A stretch of 64,000 nucleotides of DNA from Virgibacillus natechei (GTDB lineage: Bacteria; Bacillota; Bacilli; Bacillales; Amphibacillaceae). Made by a program: the position numbers and the translations under genes. This document shows, one piece after another, positions 26,642 through 36,355 of the stretch (the first letter of the stretch is position 1; the number at the start of each line of letters is the position of its first letter). The notes under the pieces are model-generated. The model saw nothing but the letters and a program-made list of their open reading frames with translations. It ran no database searches and was not told the origin of the DNA. The DNA is taken from the NCBI RefSeq assembly GCF_026013645.1, contig NZ_CP110224.1, positions 2,294,001 to 2,358,000 of the forward strand. Direction: 5' to 3'.

Positions 26642-28227
26642 TCTTTTTTGTATGCAATGTCACCATCAACAACCGTCATGGCTACCGTTATTTCATTTAT
26701 TTTCTCAGGATCCGTTTGAAATATATCTTCTTCCAAAATAGTAAAATCAGCTTTAAATCCTTCTGCTATTATCCCTCTCTGTGTTTCTTGACCAATTGCA
26801 TAGGCGCTTCCAACCGTATACAGCCTAACTGCTTCGAATATGGATAACTTCTCCTCTGGATTATATACTTCGCCATCTAAAGAAGACTTTCTTGTAACAG
26901 CTGCTTGTATTCCAAGTAACGGATTCACTTCTTCTATAGGTGCGTCAGAGCCTCCTGCACACTGTATATTACTTTTTAGTAATGTTTTCCATGGATAAGA
27001 TAAAGCTAAACGCTCTTCGCCAACCCGATCGATCACCCAGGGAAAATCAGATGTGACAAATGAAGGTTGAATATCGACGACAACTGGTAGATCTGAAAGC
27101 ATATCTAAGGTGTGCTGATTTAAGATTTGTCCATGAATAATTCTATCTCGAGCATTATTTTCCAGCGGGTACTTTTTAATAATCGAAACAACTTCATTTG
27201 CCGCATGATCACCAATTGCATGAACAGCAATTGGCAGTCCATGCACGCGTGCTTCCTGAACAATGGCTTCTAATTTTTCCGTATCATGAATAGCCACGCC
27301 TTTATTCCCAGCATCATCCGCATAATCATCACGGAGCCAAGCTGTCCTACCACCCAATGCACCGTCCGCAAAAATTTTCACTGCTCCAAGCTCAACATAC
27401 GCTGTCCCATCTAAATAACCTAAATTATCACCTACCATGTCACCCATTACTTCATGATGGACAAGCAAATGTGCCTTAAACTTACGCTTATCATGAATGG
27501 AATTTGTAAACGCATGGAATGTTTTGTGAAAACCACCGTAATAATTTAGGTCTTCACTATGACCACCAACCAAGCCTTTGGATAATAAATCGTCTACAGC
27601 TATTTTAATAACCTGCTCCAAGTAATTTTGCGACACACTTGGCATTGCTTGCTTTACTAATTCCTGGGCCGTATCTAAAAGATAGCCACTTAAATCACCC
27701 TTTTCATCTCGTACTATAATGCCACCTTGTGGATCAGGACTCTGATTCGAAATGTTTGCCATTTTCATTGCTTTAGAATTAACTATTATGGCATGCCTGC
27801 AAACACGTGTTAGAACCACTGGATTATCTGTACTTATCTCGTCCAATTCATCTTTATGTATAATGGTTGGATCATCCCACTGATTTTCATTCCAACCTTC
27901 TCCAATAAGCCATTCCCCTTCAGAGAGGTTAGACATTCGGTTTTGTAAGGCCTCTTTCACCTGTGCTGCAGACTTCATTTGTGATAAATCTAATCGTAAC
28001 AGTTTTTCACCATGACCAATGATATGCATATGGCTGTCAATAAATCCTGGGAGAATCGTTTTCCCTTTTAAGTTAATTTCCTTTTCAATTTGTTTATAAC
28101 ACGCATGGTATAGAAATTCATATGTACCTACTGCCTTAATCGTATCCCCTTCAGTAAAAACAGCTTCTACAGCTGAACCATTCGTTTCCAGTGTATAGAT
28201 TTGACCACCAAACCATAAAATCCCCAT
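26629..28227 (-). CDS. ytcJ: YtcJ-family amidohydrolase
   Basis: A metal-dependent hydrolase of the amidohydrolase superfamily with an unknown substrate, perhaps an amide or cyclic imide. The 532-residue protein has the metal motif PGFIDSHMHIIGHG (about 62-75), the internal HLLVHHEVMGD and DGALGGRTA segments, AVHAIGDHAANE, and the late catalytic SDAPIEEVNPLLGIQAAVTR, with the small beta-sandwich formed by both termini. The start at 28227 has GAGAGG; the frame opens 23 codons earlier. It is the neighbour of NAD kinase as in B. subtilis. Confidence 0.9.
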   Translation of the reverse strand: MGILWFGGQIYTLETNGSAVEAVFTEGDTIKAVGTYEFLYHACYKQIEKEINLKGKTILPGFIDSHMHIIGHGEKLLRLDLSQMKSAAQVKEALQNRMSNLSEGEWLIGEGWNENQWDDPTIIHKDELDEISTDNPVVLTRVCRHAIIVNSKAMKMANISNQSPDPQGGIIVRDEKGDLSGYLLDTAQELVKQAMPSVSQNYLEQVIKIAVDDLLSKGLVGGHSEDLNYYGGFHKTFHAFTNSIHDKRKFKAHLLVHHEVMGDMVGDNLGYLDGTAYVELGAVKIFADGALGGRTAWLRDDYADDAGNKGVAIHDTEKLEAIVQEARVHGLPIAVHAIGDHAANEVVSIIKKYPLENNARDRIIHGQILNQHTLDMLSDLPVVVDIQPSFVTSDFPWVIDRVGEERLALSYPWKTLLKSNIQCAGGSDAPIEEVNPLLGIQAAVTRKSSLDGEVYNPEEKLSIFEAVRLYTVGSAYAIGQETQRGIIAEGFKADFTILEEDIFQTDPEKINEITVAMTVVDGDIAYKKEPSH

Positions 28228-28289
28228 GTTGATTTTCCTCTCTGCTTCAGAATAAGTCTCTCTAAGCAGATTACCTATTTCACGCAGAA

Positions 28290-28325
28290 AAATCAAGGGC
28301 TATCCCCTTAACAGGAATAGCCCTT
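28290..28325 (-). terminator. terminator of the SASP gene
   Basis: AAGGGCTAT (28295-28303) pairs with 28317-28325 and is followed on the minus strand by GATTTTT. It lies 30 bases after the SASP stop. Confidence 0.75.
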
Positions 28326-28355
28326 TAGTCATATTAATATTTTATTTAATAAAAT

Positions 28356-28556
28356 TTATTGTTGTCCACCGAATTGTTGTTCAGCCATTTGAACAAGACG
28401 CTTCGTAATTTCTCCACCAACAGAACCGTTAGAACGAGAAGTTGAATCAGGTCCAAGCTGTACACCAAACTCTTGCGCAATTTCAGTCTTCATTTGATCC
28501 AATGCTTGTTGAACACCAGGTACTACTAATTGGTTTGAATTATTATTATTAGCCAT
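28356..28556 (-). CDS. sspA: alpha/beta-type small acid-soluble spore protein
   Basis: Coats forespore DNA and protects it from UV and heat; it is degraded on germination. The 66-residue protein has both family signatures: the GPR protease site around [10 protein letters not shown] (cleaved after Glu), and the second helix [19 protein letters not shown]. An AGGAGGTGA ribosome site precedes the ATG. It is monocistronic, with a near-perfect sigma-G promoter, and sits next to thiI as sspA does in B. subtilis. Which paralogue it is cannot be decided from one copy. Confidence 0.96.
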   Translation of the reverse strand: MANNNNSNQLVVPGVQQALDQMKTEIAQEFGVQLGPDSTSRSNGSVGGEITKRLVQMAEQQFGGQQ

Positions 28557-28580
28557 GTTAGTTCACCTCCTTGGTACTTC

Positions 28581-28610
28581 TAGAATGTGTAACAAGAAGG
28601 AAAACCATGC
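28581..28610 (-). promoter_or_regulatory. sigma-G promoter of the SASP gene
   Basis: On the minus strand GCATG (28606-28610) and CATTCTA (28581-28587) with an 18-base spacer, which agrees with the forespore sigma-G consensus. It lies 25 bases before the SASP start. Confidence 0.75.
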
Positions 28611-28734
28611 ATCAATTTAATTGGAAGTTGTTGTTAGATTAACTAATATTTTACCAATCCGTTTTATCGCAGTTTAACGAGAAGTCAGAATAAATACACG
28701 TCCTGTTTGCGTCAAACCTCCGCTTAATGAACCT

Positions 28735-29934
28735 TTATAAAAGATCCTCAAATGCTGCTACTTGTTTTTTATCGGTTATTTTTACAACTTCGATTTCATT
28801 CACTGCTTCCTCAATCAAATTAGTAAAATCTTTCGTTGATTCAATTTGACTTATTTTATCTCGTTTCGGCTTTGTTTTAGGTGATTTTGGAACAAAAATC
28901 GTACAACAGTCTTCATGTGGCAATATGGACGTTTGATACGTGTTAATCGCATGTGAAATTTCAATAATTTCTTGCTTATCCATTGTAATTAATGGACGTA
29001 ATATAGGATAATTGGTGACTTCATTAATGGCATTCATGCTTTCCATCGTCTGACTGGCAACCTGCCCCAAGTTATCCCCTGTCGTCATGGATAAAATAGA
29101 TTCCTTTTCACTCACTTTTTCACTGATACGTATCATCATACGCCTCATGATTGTCATCGCGTATCCGTCCGGCATTTCTCTAAAAATTTCCTGTTGAAGT
29201 TTTGTAAACGGAACAATATGGATTTTTATGGAGCTTCCATACTTCGTTAGTGATTCTGCTAAATCAAGCACCTTTTGTTTGGCTCTTTCACTTGTAAATG
29301 GTGGAGAATGAAAATGGATTGCTTCAATTTGCACACCGCGTTTCATCGCTAAATAACCTGCCACTGGACTATCAATTCCACCAGATAATAACAATAATGA
29401 CTTCCCTGATGTACCAACTGGCAATCCACCTAGTCCTGGTATTACACGTGACGTGATATAAGTTCCTTCTGAGCGAATCTCAACCTTAATTGTCAAATCC
29501 GGTTGATGTACATCGACTGTATATCCTTCTGTATTGGAAAGCAGATGACCACCTAATTCCTGATTCATAGCCTGAGAACCCATGGGGAAACCTTTCTCTA
29601 TCCGCTTCACAGATACCTTGAACCGCTTGACATCTTCTCCACTTTTTAAAGCAGATAATGCCGCATCCTTGATTGCATCAATATCATTCTCAGCTTTAAT
29701 TGCTAAGCTAAGACTCTGAATGCCAAAGATATTCTTACATATATCGATGATTGGTTCAGGGTCATGTCCATTCAATAAAACAAACATTCTTCCCTGTGTA
29801 CGTTTCACTTTTGTATTTGGATATTCTTTTAATTTATGTTGAATATTTTCTTGCAACCTTATAATAAATTTCTTTATATTTTTTCCTTTTAAGGCCATTT
29901 CTCCATAACGTATTAAAATATGATCAAATTGCAT
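28735..29934 (-). CDS. thiI: tRNA 4-thiouridine synthase / sulfurtransferase ThiI
   Basis: Transfers sulfur from a cysteine desulfurase to uridine 8 of tRNA. The 399-residue protein has an N-terminal ferredoxin-like part, a THUMP domain (about 60-165), and the PP-loop ATP site LLLLSGGIDSPVAGYLAMKRG (shown here in two parts: LLLLSGGIDS and PVAGYLAMKRG). The C-terminal region carries cysteines in HEDCCTIFVP. There is no rhodanese extension, as expected for the Bacillus form. It starts 6 bases after the nifZ stop, with which it forms a two-gene sulfur relay. Confidence 0.97.
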   Translation of the reverse strand: MQFDHILIRYGEMALKGKNIKKFIIRLQENIQHKLKEYPNTKVKRTQGRMFVLLNGHDPEPIIDICKNIFGIQSLSLAIKAENDIDAIKDAALSALKSGEDVKRFKVSVKRIEKGFPMGSQAMNQELGGHLLSNTEGYTVDVHQPDLTIKVEIRSEGTYITSRVIPGLGGLPVGTSGKSLLLLSGGIDSPVAGYLAMKRGVQIEAIHFHSPPFTSERAKQKVLDLAESLTKYGSSIKIHIVPFTKLQQEIFREMPDGYAMTIMRRMMIRISEKVSEKESILSMTTGDNLGQVASQTMESMNAINEVTNYPILRPLITMDKQEIIEISHAINTYQTSILPHEDCCTIFVPKSPKTKPKRDKISQIESTKDFTNLIEEAVNEIEVVKITDKKQVAAFEDLL

Positions 29935-29940
29935 CGTTAT

Positions 29941-31083
29941 CTACTCCATTACTTTTTTAAATTGGTTAATCGCCTTTTCCAAGGCTTGCAGAAATTCTAT
30001 GATTTCAGCTTTCGTCGTTTCATAGGACAAGCTCACACGCAATGCTGAAATTGTCCTTTCTTTACTGAAGCCACAAGCTGCTAATATTTTACTTTCATCT
30101 TTTTGTTTAGAGGAACAGGCTGACTTTGTCGATATAAAAATATCTTGTTCCCCGAGCATATGAATAATAACTTCTGGTTTTACACCCGGAACAGAAAAAT
30201 TAATAATATGGGGGGCGGATCCGCGTTGTGGTGTATTTACCTCCAAGCCTTTCCATTTACTTAATTCATTTTTCAGGTAATCACTTAATTTATACATGTG
30301 GTGTACTTCTTTTTTCTCCCGTTCTTTAATTAAACGCAATGCTTTAACCATTGCCACAGCACCTGCTACGTTTTCAGTCCCAGAACGAATTCCATGTTCC
30401 TGGTCCCCTCCATGAAATAATGGAAACAATTTGGTGCGATTCTTAACATATAAAATACCAGTACCTTTTAGTCCATGGATTTTATGTCCGGAAAACGAAC
30501 ATAAATCAATCCCACTATTATATAATTGAAGTGGAACTTTTCCTAACCCCTGTATATCATCTACATGTAAAAAAAGCTTTGGGTGTTTTTTTGCTATTTC
30601 ACCGATTTCTTTAATGGGTTGAACCGAACCCATTTCATTATTTATATGCATCATACTAATAAGGATCGTGTCATTTCGTATCGCATCTTCCAATTTCTTT
30701 AACGATATGACACCATTCTGATCAACAGGCAAATAGGTTATCTCAAACCCTAATGATTCTAATTTCAAACAAGTATCATACACCGATGGATGTTCAATTT
30801 CCGAAGTAATGATGTGTTTCCCCCTGCTCTGATGTTCCAATGCAATTCCTTTAATTGCTGTATTATTTCCTTCTGTTCCACCTGAAGTGAAAACAATTTC
30901 ATCCTGAGAAACATTCAATATAGCGGCAGCCTGTTGTTTCGCTTTTACTAGTAGACGCTCTGTCTCTCCACCTAGCTGATGAATCGATGAAGGGTTGGCA
31001 AAATAATCACGTGACACTTGTACAAAACTTTCTAATACGGATGGATTTGGTTTTGTTGTAGCACTATTATCTAAATAAATCAT
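29941..31083 (-). CDS. nifZ: cysteine desulfurase, ThiI partner
   Basis: A PLP enzyme that takes sulfur from cysteine for tRNA thiolation. The 380-residue protein has the class V aminotransferase pattern: MIYLDNSATTKP start, TSGGTEGNN, HVDDIQGLGK, the PLP lysine in SFSGHKIHGLKGTG (about residue 202), and the active loop cysteine in STKSACSSK (about residue 324). The central Asp in HVDDIQ replaces the more usual DAAQ form, as in Bacillus NifZ. AAAGGAG lies seven bases before the ATG. It is directly followed by thiI. Confidence 0.96.
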   Translation of the reverse strand: MIYLDNSATTKPNPSVLESFVQVSRDYFANPSSIHQLGGETERLLVKAKQQAAAILNVSQDEIVFTSGGTEGNNTAIKGIALEHQSRGKHIITSEIEHPSVYDTCLKLESLGFEITYLPVDQNGVISLKKLEDAIRNDTILISMMHINNEMGSVQPIKEIGEIAKKHPKLFLHVDDIQGLGKVPLQLYNSGIDLCSFSGHKIHGLKGTGILYVKNRTKLFPLFHGGDQEHGIRSGTENVAGAVAMVKALRLIKEREKKEVHHMYKLSDYLKNELSKWKGLEVNTPQRGSAPHIINFSVPGVKPEVIIHMLGEQDIFISTKSACSSKQKDESKILAACGFSKERTISALRVSLSYETTKAEIIEFLQALEKAINQFKKVME

Positions 31084-31117
31084 GTTGAAAACTCCTTTGT
31101 TTCTAGTGCGTATTCAA

Positions 31118-31190
31118 AAAGGAGGATAAAAGGAACAAACGAAGAAAATCGATGTGTTCTTTGTTACTGGACTTTTTAAACATCCTCTTC
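31118..31190. repeat. possible family C repeat in the nifZ leader
   Basis: A segment with TTCAAAAAGGAGGAT near one end and GGACTTTTTAAACATCCTC near the other, whose ends are partly complementary. A shorter piece of similar sequence (GTGTTCTGGACTTTTGAACAACCTC) occurs at about 54698-54722. I believe similar elements occur widely in Bacillaceae but cannot verify this here. Confidence 0.3.
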
Positions 31191-31203
31191 TACACAAAAA
31201 TGT

Positions 31204-31258
31204 AAGGCTGACTTAAGAAAAGGATATTAGCTAATATCCTTTTCTTAACGACAGCCTT
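31204..31258 (-). terminator. long palindromic terminator of ezrA
   Basis: The core at 31213-31248 is a perfect 36-base palindrome centred on TTAG/CTAA. It is flanked by AAGGCTG (31204-31210) and CAGCCTT (31252-31258), which extend the stem. ATTTTTGTG follows on the minus strand. It is much longer than a usual intrinsic terminator. Confidence 0.8.
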
Positions 31259-31271
31259 TAATACCTTCTTA

Positions 31272-32975
31272 TTAGGATTGCGTGACAACTGCTTGAGCTT
31301 GATAATCCTCAATCCGTTTTAATGCGCCAGGCTCTATTTCTTCAACAGCCTTGGCAGCATGTTCTAATGATAATTCATACTCATATGATCGAAATAACCG
31401 CTCTGACTCTGATAATTTGGCAGCCAGTAGTGGATATTGACTACGATATCGATTCGCATATTGGATAACTTGTTCTGTTAAATATGCTTGTTCCAACATC
31501 ATTTCCGTTTGTTCTACCACATTATCTATAACTTTTTTTGATTCATTCATTGCCTGTTGAACTTCAGCCATATCTAGTGGTTGTTTTTCCAATGCTTTAA
31601 GGACTCGACTATTTTTTTCTGTTGCTGTCTCCATCATATTCCAAATGTAGCTGGGAACACCTGGAATATTGCTTTTTTTCAACTTACGACTTATATTGTA
31701 TAGCTCCCCGCGCATTTCGCTTAATTTCTCTTTTGCTTCTAATTCATCTTTTCGTAAGTTCTGTATTCGTTTTTTGAATTCCTCATGCTTTTGCTGTAGG
31801 TCTTCAATCTGTTGAAACCCCTTCTCCACTTCACCGCGCAATTCAGAGTGAGATGAATCCTTACTTTCCATATCGTTGGATAGTTCAACCATTTGACCTT
31901 CTAACTTTGTTATTGTTTTTTGCAAATCTAAATAACGTTCCATGTCATTATCTTCAAAGTAATAAGCCTGCTTTAACGTTTCTACTTCTTCTTGCGTATC
32001 ATGAAAATCATTACTTATGGCATCCAATGATTGTTGATAGCTAGGCATTTGATTTTCTAAATAATTCTTTGCAATTGCTTCTTTTTCCAATAGTTGATAC
32101 ATTTCCTTCATTCTTTCATCTACATCGGTTATCATTTCCTGTACCCCAGAAGTTTCACCGTTCTCCAGTGCTCGCACCGTATCTAAAAGCCGTTCTTGGT
32201 AACTACGGATTTCCTTTTCAAACGCCAGGTGATCAACACGATAACCGTCTTCTTTCATCCCTTTAAGTCCAGAATATAAGTCATCCAACTGTGCTGGTAA
32301 ATCATGTTTACATGCCTTGTACAGTGCAGGGAACGCTTCAATCTGTACTTCTAATTTGTCCAATATGCCTTTAAGCGTATTTACTAATTCTGTGGCTTCA
32401 AAATAATCTCCTGATTCCACTAAATCATAATATGTAGTTAGTTTCGCTTCCAACTCGTCCATTTGCACTTCGAAATAATACTCTGCTTTACCATATTGAT
32501 ACCTATTTTGTGAAAGTTTCTTACGCAGTTTTTTTATACTTGGTTCGATACTTTCTACTTCTAAACGGCTCGTTTCTTCAGAGTCAAGGAGTTCATCAAC
32601 TTCCTGGAGCAATTTTTCAATATCACTTTCGATGGAACTTAAGATTTGGTCTACTTTATTTAATGTTTTTTTGGATTTAGAAAACCGGTAACGATCGGCC
32701 GCTTCTTCTGCATCAAACAAATGCTCTTCAATGTCAGGTAGTTCTTTTGTTATAATAAATTCCCAGCGTTCTTTCCACGTTTCAAATTTCTCCTGAGCTT
32801 CTCCCGAAAGATTAAGTCGCTTAATACGTCCAAGCTGTGAAGCAATGTTTCGACCCATAATATCCAATTTCCAAGCTTCATATTTATCCACAACATCATA
32901 TACCCGTTTTCGCAAGATAAGTCCGACGATAAGTAGTGTAATAATAACTAGTATAATTCCAATGATGTATGCCAT
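31272..32975 (-). CDS. ezrA: septation ring regulator EzrA
   Basis: A membrane-anchored negative regulator of FtsZ ring formation that also coordinates wall synthesis. The 567-residue protein has a single N-terminal transmembrane helix (about residues 3-22), followed directly by a long cytoplasmic spectrin-like array of coiled coils with repeated heptads rich in Glu, Leu and Lys. Near the C-terminus is the conserved patch LTEQVIQYANRYRSQYP. AGGAGG precedes the ATG. It lies between nifZ and refZ as in Bacillus, where a braB and hisJ gene normally intervene. Confidence 0.96.
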   Translation of the reverse strand: MAYIIGIILVIITLLIVGLILRKRVYDVVDKYEAWKLDIMGRNIASQLGRIKRLNLSGEAQEKFETWKERWEFIITKELPDIEEHLFDAEEAADRYRFSKSKKTLNKVDQILSSIESDIEKLLQEVDELLDSEETSRLEVESIEPSIKKLRKKLSQNRYQYGKAEYYFEVQMDELEAKLTTYYDLVESGDYFEATELVNTLKGILDKLEVQIEAFPALYKACKHDLPAQLDDLYSGLKGMKEDGYRVDHLAFEKEIRSYQERLLDTVRALENGETSGVQEMITDVDERMKEMYQLLEKEAIAKNYLENQMPSYQQSLDAISNDFHDTQEEVETLKQAYYFEDNDMERYLDLQKTITKLEGQMVELSNDMESKDSSHSELRGEVEKGFQQIEDLQQKHEEFKKRIQNLRKDELEAKEKLSEMRGELYNISRKLKKSNIPGVPSYIWNMMETATEKNSRVLKALEKQPLDMAEVQQAMNESKKVIDNVVEQTEMMLEQAYLTEQVIQYANRYRSQYPLLAAKLSESERLFRSYEYELSLEHAAKAVEEIEPGALKRIEDYQAQAVVTQS

Positions 32976-33146
32976 ATTTAATGCCTCCTAACTATATTCA
33001 TATATAAGAGGATACTTTAAAGAAAACCTCTCGAAGAACAGGTATTTGCATAAATTAGTCTATAAAATAATATAGTAACTATGATACCATGTTAATAGCA
33101 TTTTTGGCTAAAAAAATACAAATAATTTCATGAATCGTCCATTTTT

Positions 33147-33794
33147 TTATGTTTTTGTAATAGAATTATTCATTTCAGTACGAACATCCTTCTGTTCGAT
33201 GATAAAATCAAGCCATTGATGAATTGTTTTTATATATTTTTTTGCAAAGATATTATGGGAATACTCTCCAACTACCTGATCCTTCCATTCGTTTTGTAAG
33301 ACGTAAGGGGTGATCAACATCCCCTTTAATTGCATTAATAAAAAATGTCGATCAAGCTCGCTGTTCGTAGGAATTTTTAATGCATCGAAGAATGTGTTAC
33401 TGATGAAATGATTTTCTTTTGCTAAATAGGTAACAGCCATTTCTCTTACAAATATCGAATCTAACGTTAATTCACGATGAATAAAACAAGAGAATTGATG
33501 GTTACTTTGTTTATAATGTATAATAGATGAAATTAATTCTTTTAAATTGTCTATTGGAGATAAGGACCCTTGTTGCTCTATAACTTCTTCCATGGTTGCT
33601 AAATATGCTTCATAATATTGGGTAACAGCATATTCCAAAAGGCCTTGTTTACTTTTAAAATAGTAACTGATTAACGATACATTTACAGTAGCCTTTTCTG
33701 AAATATCGCGTACGGATGTGCCACTAAAACCTTTTTGGAAAAATAAGGAAGAAGCAGCATCAATCACCTTTTGCTTAGATGCGTTTTTTTTCAT
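33147..33794 (-). CDS. refZ: TetR-family regulator RefZ
   Basis: In B. subtilis RefZ binds motifs near the origin and tunes FtsZ placement at the start of sporulation. The 215-residue product has the TetR helix-turn-helix FSGTSVRDISEKATVNVSLISYYF (about 23-46, here in parts FSGTSVRDISEKA and VNVSLISYYF), with KQGLLEYAVTQYYEAY after it, then an all-helical dimer domain. The ATG at 33794 has AAGGAG upstream; the TTG three codons earlier is too close to that site. It lies divergent from ytsP, a conserved arrangement. Confidence 0.88.
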   Translation of the reverse strand: MKKNASKQKVIDAASSLFFQKGFSGTSVRDISEKATVNVSLISYYFKSKQGLLEYAVTQYYEAYLATMEEVIEQQGSLSPIDNLKELISSIIHYKQSNHQFSCFIHRELTLDSIFVREMAVTYLAKENHFISNTFFDALKIPTNSELDRHFLLMQLKGMLITPYVLQNEWKDQVVGEYSHNIFAKKYIKTIHQWLDFIIEQKDVRTEMNNSITKT

Positions 33795-33908
33795 GGTTAC
33801 CAACTCCTTATATCTTCATTACGACAAAGAGACTAATTATCCTGCAAATTTTTCTCGACAAATATCTTCATTATAAGTCGAAATAATAATAAGAAATGAG
33901 GAATATCA

Positions 33909-34391
33909 ATGTTTCAACCAACTACCTATTCAGAAAGCAAAGACAAGAACTATGAATTATTAATCAATCAATTGGATGCTCTTAGCGATGGCGAGCAAGA
34001 TCACATCGCTTTACTTTCGAATGCCTCTGCACTGCTGAACCAATCATTAGACCAGGTTAATTGGGTCGGTTTTTATATTTGGAAAGAAGAGGAATTAGTG
34101 CTTGGTCCATTCCAAGGGTTACCTGCATGTATCCGGATCCCAAATGGCAAAGGCGTCTGCGGTACGGCAGTTAAAGAGCGTAGTACACAGCGCGTCGCTG
34201 ATGTCCATCAATTCCCTGGGCATATAGCTTGTGATAGTGCGAGTCAATCTGAAATTGTTGTACCTATTATTCGTAACAATGTGGTGTATGGTGTTCTTGA
34301 TATTGATAGTCCGATTATAGACCGATTTGATGAAACAGATCAACAATACCTCGAAGCATTCATTTATAAGTTAGAAGAATTTCTAAAGTAA
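33909..34391 (+). CDS. ytsP: free methionine-(R)-sulfoxide reductase (GAF domain)
   Basis: Reduces free methionine R-sulfoxide, part of oxidative damage repair. The protein is a single 160-residue GAF domain. It has LNQSLDQVNWVGFYIW, the cysteine in LPACIRIP (about residue 75), the catalytic region GKGVCGTAV (about 83-91), and HIACDSASQSEIVVPI (third cysteine, about residue 109), followed by GVLDIDSP. Three cysteines in these positions fit fRMsr. It is divergent from refZ and convergent with dgcP, separated from the latter by a terminator. Confidence 0.92.
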   Translation: MFQPTTYSESKDKNYELLINQLDALSDGEQDHIALLSNASALLNQSLDQVNWVGFYIWKEEELVLGPFQGLPACIRIPNGKGVCGTAVKERSTQRVADVHQFPGHIACDSASQSEIVVPIIRNNVVYGVLDIDSPIIDRFDETDQQYLEAFIYKLEEFLK

Positions 34392-34411
34392 GATAGGAAG
34401 TTAGCAAGATG

Positions 34412-34448
34412 AAAAGTTGCAGCTAACATTTTAGTTGCAACTTTTTTT
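34412..34448 (+). terminator. terminator of ytsP
   Basis: AAAAGTTGCA (34412-34421) pairs with 34436-34445 and ends in a run of seven T. It also lies just after the dgcP stop on the other strand. Confidence 0.8.
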
Positions 34449-34450
34449 AC

Positions 34451-36208
34451 TTAGATTTTCACAACATTGTTCTTTCCGGTATTCTTCGCTTCATAAAGCG
34501 CTTTATCTACACGTATGAATAAATCAATCGCAGAATCAGCTATACTTTTATTCCAGGAGGATACGCCACAAGAAATGGTTACGCTAGGATCTGTGAACAT
34601 TTCCACCTGTGATCGAATTAACCCCGCTAGCTGAAACCCTTCATCCCTTGTTATACGCGGCATATAAATGGCTAATTCTTCTCCACCCCACCTGGCAGGA
34701 ATATCTTCACTCCCTACATGCCTCATAATTATCCCCGCAACTTGTTTGATGACTTCGTCGCCGATATGATGTCCATATGTATCATTAATATATTTAAAGT
34801 CATCAATATCAAGTAAAACTATTGATCCTTCTTCACCTTTATCCATGTTCTTTCTAATTTGTTCCTCTAAGTAGTCTCTCGAATACAATTTAGTCAGGTA
34901 ATCCGTTATGACGGCCTCTTCTAACCTCTCTTTTAAAATCGCATTCGATAAGGCTAACGTTGAATGTCGGATAAGTGACTGCATTAATTTAAATGTTTCA
35001 AAGGTAAAATGATACGGTTCTTCATGCATAATAATTACCATTCCATGGACAGCCCCCGAATGGGACATTGGGATAGCCATTACGGAGCGATAGGAATATG
35101 CTTCTTCCTCAGTTAATTGACCATTAAAAAGCGGTTCCGTACCTGTTTTGTTCAACAAGTAATTCGCTAGTACCTGCCCTTGTTCCGTGTTAAAGTATGC
35201 CGTACTACCAGACAAAATTTCAAACGTTTGATTCTCTTTATCTTGATAATAGATAAAGCCAACCTGCGATGCGTGACAAATACTCATGATCTTATTTCTC
35301 ACGATTTTCGTTATATCAGAAAGTTTAAGGTTGGAATTCAACGTATGTGTAACTTCATTAATCAATTTAAGATCAGATACAAGATGCTCTGAATAGTGAT
35401 AAAAGATTGCATTTTCTATTGCTTTTCCTGCTATATTGGCAAATTGAGTGATAAATTCTATTTCCCATTCCGGAAATTCCATTACTTTTGGTGTGACGAC
35501 CTGTAACACACCATACACCGCCTGATTTCCAGTTAATGGTACATATAAACTTGCATTCGATTCATTCTCAAGGGTTTCTCTTTGTACTTCACCACTTAGA
35601 AAAGCTTGGTTACTTAGCTGTTTTGTGGCATCGTCGCTATATTCGATCATCTTTACAGGCAGTGTGGCACTATCATCACTATCCTGAGATAATAATAAAT
35701 AATGAGTGAATTCAGGATAGATGTCTTGTACAGTATTCATAATTTCTGTTAGAACATCTTTCTTGTTACGCACAGAGAATAAGCGCGAAGAAAAATCGAA
35801 CAAACGGTTCTTATCTTTCTCACTATCTTTCTTATTGTTATATTGATTCATAATAGAAAGTACCTTTTCTGTTTCCGCTGCAAAAATTTGCAACTTATCA
35901 TCATCAAGACGATTCATTTCCTTGTTTACCCCAATCATTAAACGTCCAGGAGATCCATATACAGGTTCCAATGGAACGAGCTGTTTATGTAATCCTTTGC
36001 TTTCCGTTGTGGACTTGGCCGTTAATTGATAGGTTTTCCTCCAATTATCGTATAAATAAATTGCAACAAAAGATGCACGTGATAAAAATTTTATTTGATT
36101 GATTATTATGGTTAGTTTCTCTTTATCTGAATAAGCTAACCGACTGTAAATCAAGTCAAAATAAACATGCTGCAATTTTTCTTGTAACCTTACAACCTCT
36201 TTGCTCAT
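34451..36208 (-). CDS. dgcP: GAF-GAF-GGDEF diguanylate cyclase DgcP
   Basis: Makes cyclic di-GMP, which favours biofilm over motility. The 585-residue protein has an N-terminal region, two GAF-like sensory domains (about 140-270 and 285-415) and a C-terminal GGDEF domain (about 425-585). The latter has LTKLYSRDYLEEQIR, VLLDIDDFKYINDTYGHHIGDEV and an intact catalytic loop RWGGEELAIYMP. No EAL domain and no transmembrane helix is seen, so it is cytoplasmic. The start at 36208 has AGGTGAT at good distance. The locus before rpsD matches B. subtilis dgcP (ytrP). Confidence 0.93.
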   Translation of the reverse strand: MSKEVVRLQEKLQHVYFDLIYSRLAYSDKEKLTIIINQIKFLSRASFVAIYLYDNWRKTYQLTAKSTTESKGLHKQLVPLEPVYGSPGRLMIGVNKEMNRLDDDKLQIFAAETEKVLSIMNQYNNKKDSEKDKNRLFDFSSRLFSVRNKKDVLTEIMNTVQDIYPEFTHYLLLSQDSDDSATLPVKMIEYSDDATKQLSNQAFLSGEVQRETLENESNASLYVPLTGNQAVYGVLQVVTPKVMEFPEWEIEFITQFANIAGKAIENAIFYHYSEHLVSDLKLINEVTHTLNSNLKLSDITKIVRNKIMSICHASQVGFIYYQDKENQTFEILSGSTAYFNTEQGQVLANYLLNKTGTEPLFNGQLTEEEAYSYRSVMAIPMSHSGAVHGMVIIMHEEPYHFTFETFKLMQSLIRHSTLALSNAILKERLEEAVITDYLTKLYSRDYLEEQIRKNMDKGEEGSIVLLDIDDFKYINDTYGHHIGDEVIKQVAGIIMRHVGSEDIPARWGGEELAIYMPRITRDEGFQLAGLIRSQVEMFTDPSVTISCGVSSWNKSIADSAIDLFIRVDKALYEAKNTGKNNVVKI

Positions 36209-36318
36209 TATTATCACCTATCATACTATTATATAGAACTTATCTCTATTTCCATTATATAATACCCGGTACTTTTTTCCTACATTTTAACCTTGAATTC
36301 CTTCACTTAATTCATATG

Positions 36319-36347
36319 TTGACTTTTCATCTTATTACTTATATACT
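36319..36347 (+). promoter_or_regulatory. sigma-A promoter of rpsD
   Basis: TTGACT (36319-36324) and TATACT (36342-36347) with a 17-base spacer, about 190 bases before rpsD. The distance leaves room for the autoregulatory leader. Confidence 0.8.
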
Positions 36348-36355
36348 ATTCTTTG

